A stretch of 64,000 bases of DNA from the NCBI GenBank assembly GCA_001657315.1, contig LYSV01000001.1, positions 62,001-126,000 on the forward strand. Reading direction: 5' to 3'. Within the stretch, counting starts at the first letter, position 1. Each line of letters opens with the position of its first letter. The DNA comes from Flammeovirgaceae bacterium BBD 1991-12. GTDB lineage: Bacteria > Bacteroidota > Bacteroidia > Cytophagales > Cyclobacteriaceae. The notes beneath the pieces were generated by a model that worked only from the letters and a program-made list of their open reading frames with translations, made no database searches and had not been told where the DNA came from. Below are positions 63,818 through 64,000 of this stretch, piece by piece. Made by a program: the position numbers and the translations under genes.

Positions 63818-64000
63818 ATGAATATAAACATTGAAACCAGCACACCGAGACTGTCCTTTCTATCGAATAATCGTTCTGAGGCCATACTCAAAGTCTATGA
63901 CAAGGTAAAAATGATCCCCTTCTGCTGGCTGGCAGAAGAAGAACTGGACTCATATTATCCTCAGGGCCGTATATCGGACACGATCAGCTTTATACGACAA
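63818..64000 (+). CDS. Start of an unidentified gene, cut by the window end
   Basis: An open frame of 61 codons from ATG 63818 to the last base with no stop. The sequence begins MNINIETSTPRLSFLSNNRS and contains MIPFCWLAEEELDSYYPQG. Too short to recognise; no signal peptide. Divergent from the XRE regulator. Confidence 0.6.
   Translation, partial: MNINIETSTPRLSFLSNNRSEAILKVYDKVKMIPFCWLAEEELDSYYPQGRISDTISFIRQ

Overview
The window looks like a chromosomal segment of a Bacteroidota bacterium, most likely a marine or aquatic member of the Cytophagales. Supporting signs are a SusC/SusD pair with FecR and an ECF sigma factor, a C-terminal type IX secretion sorting tail, many short lipoprotein signals, LytS/LytR-type two-component proteins, DUF4270, weak ribosome binding sites, and housekeeping genes (dnaA, mutA/mutB, malate synthase) on the same segment. 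No rRNA or tRNA gene was recognised. The species assignment is inference; no database search was possible.

Layout. 1-1.3 kb: the 3' part of a sulfatase entering from the left. 1.4-5.6 kb (minus): a four-gene unit of DUF4270 lipoprotein, kelch-repeat lipoprotein, LytS-type histidine kinase and LytTR regulator. 5.9-14.1 kb: an outer-membrane barrel protein, malate synthase A, a small acidic lipoprotein, a large exported phytase-like/GDPD fusion with a T9SS tail, and a Uma2-family nuclease. 14.2-34.1 kb: uronic acid catabolism. GH28, sulfatase, UxuB-type SDR, UxuA, UxaC, KdgK, a four-helix-bundle insertion, KDPG aldolase, TRAP transporter DctPQM, a second KdgK-like kinase, a repeat-rich gap, a second GH28, a Tat-type TIM-barrel protein, UxaA, a REP-associated transposase cassette, and UxaB. 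34.3-48.4 kb (minus): a polysaccharide utilisation locus running ECF sigma, FecR, SusC, SusD, PKD lipoprotein, GH31, SGNH esterase, alpha/beta esterase, a TIM-barrel glycosidase-like protein and a second SGNH esterase. 48.7-51.8 kb: a HAMP-GAF-PAS receptor without an output domain and a kinase-fold protein. 51.9-55.9 kb: a PNPOx-like protein, a lone Cas6, a DUF433 antitoxin beside a frameshifted DUF5615 toxin, and a MocR regulator. 56.0-60.9 kb: DnaA and both methylmalonyl-CoA mutase subunits. 61-64 kb: a gene-poor stretch, a tiny lipoprotein, a TPR protein, an XRE regulator and the start of another gene.

How it works together. SusC/SusD would take up a galacturonate-rich, probably esterified, xylosylated and perhaps sulfated pectin-like glycan. 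Surface and periplasmic GH28s, GH31, esterases and sulfatases would reduce it to uronic acids, which the TRAP transporter would bring into the cytoplasm. Both the galacturonate arm (UxaC, UxaB, UxaA) and the glucuronate arm (UxaC, UxuB, UxuA) are present and converge on KDG, then KdgK and KDPG aldolase give pyruvate and glyceraldehyde-3-phosphate. The ECF/FecR pair and the N-terminal STN domain of SusC suggest trans-envelope signalling controls uptake.

The least ordinary features are: a REP-transposase cassette whose two identical 28-bp palindromes supply the stop codons of both neighbouring uronate genes and of the transposase itself; a hierarchical array of about 41-bp hairpin repeats with a three-unit super-period at 27.4-27.8 kb; a GDPD domain that reads as circularly permuted inside a phytase-like protein; and a lone Cas6 next to a decayed toxin gene.
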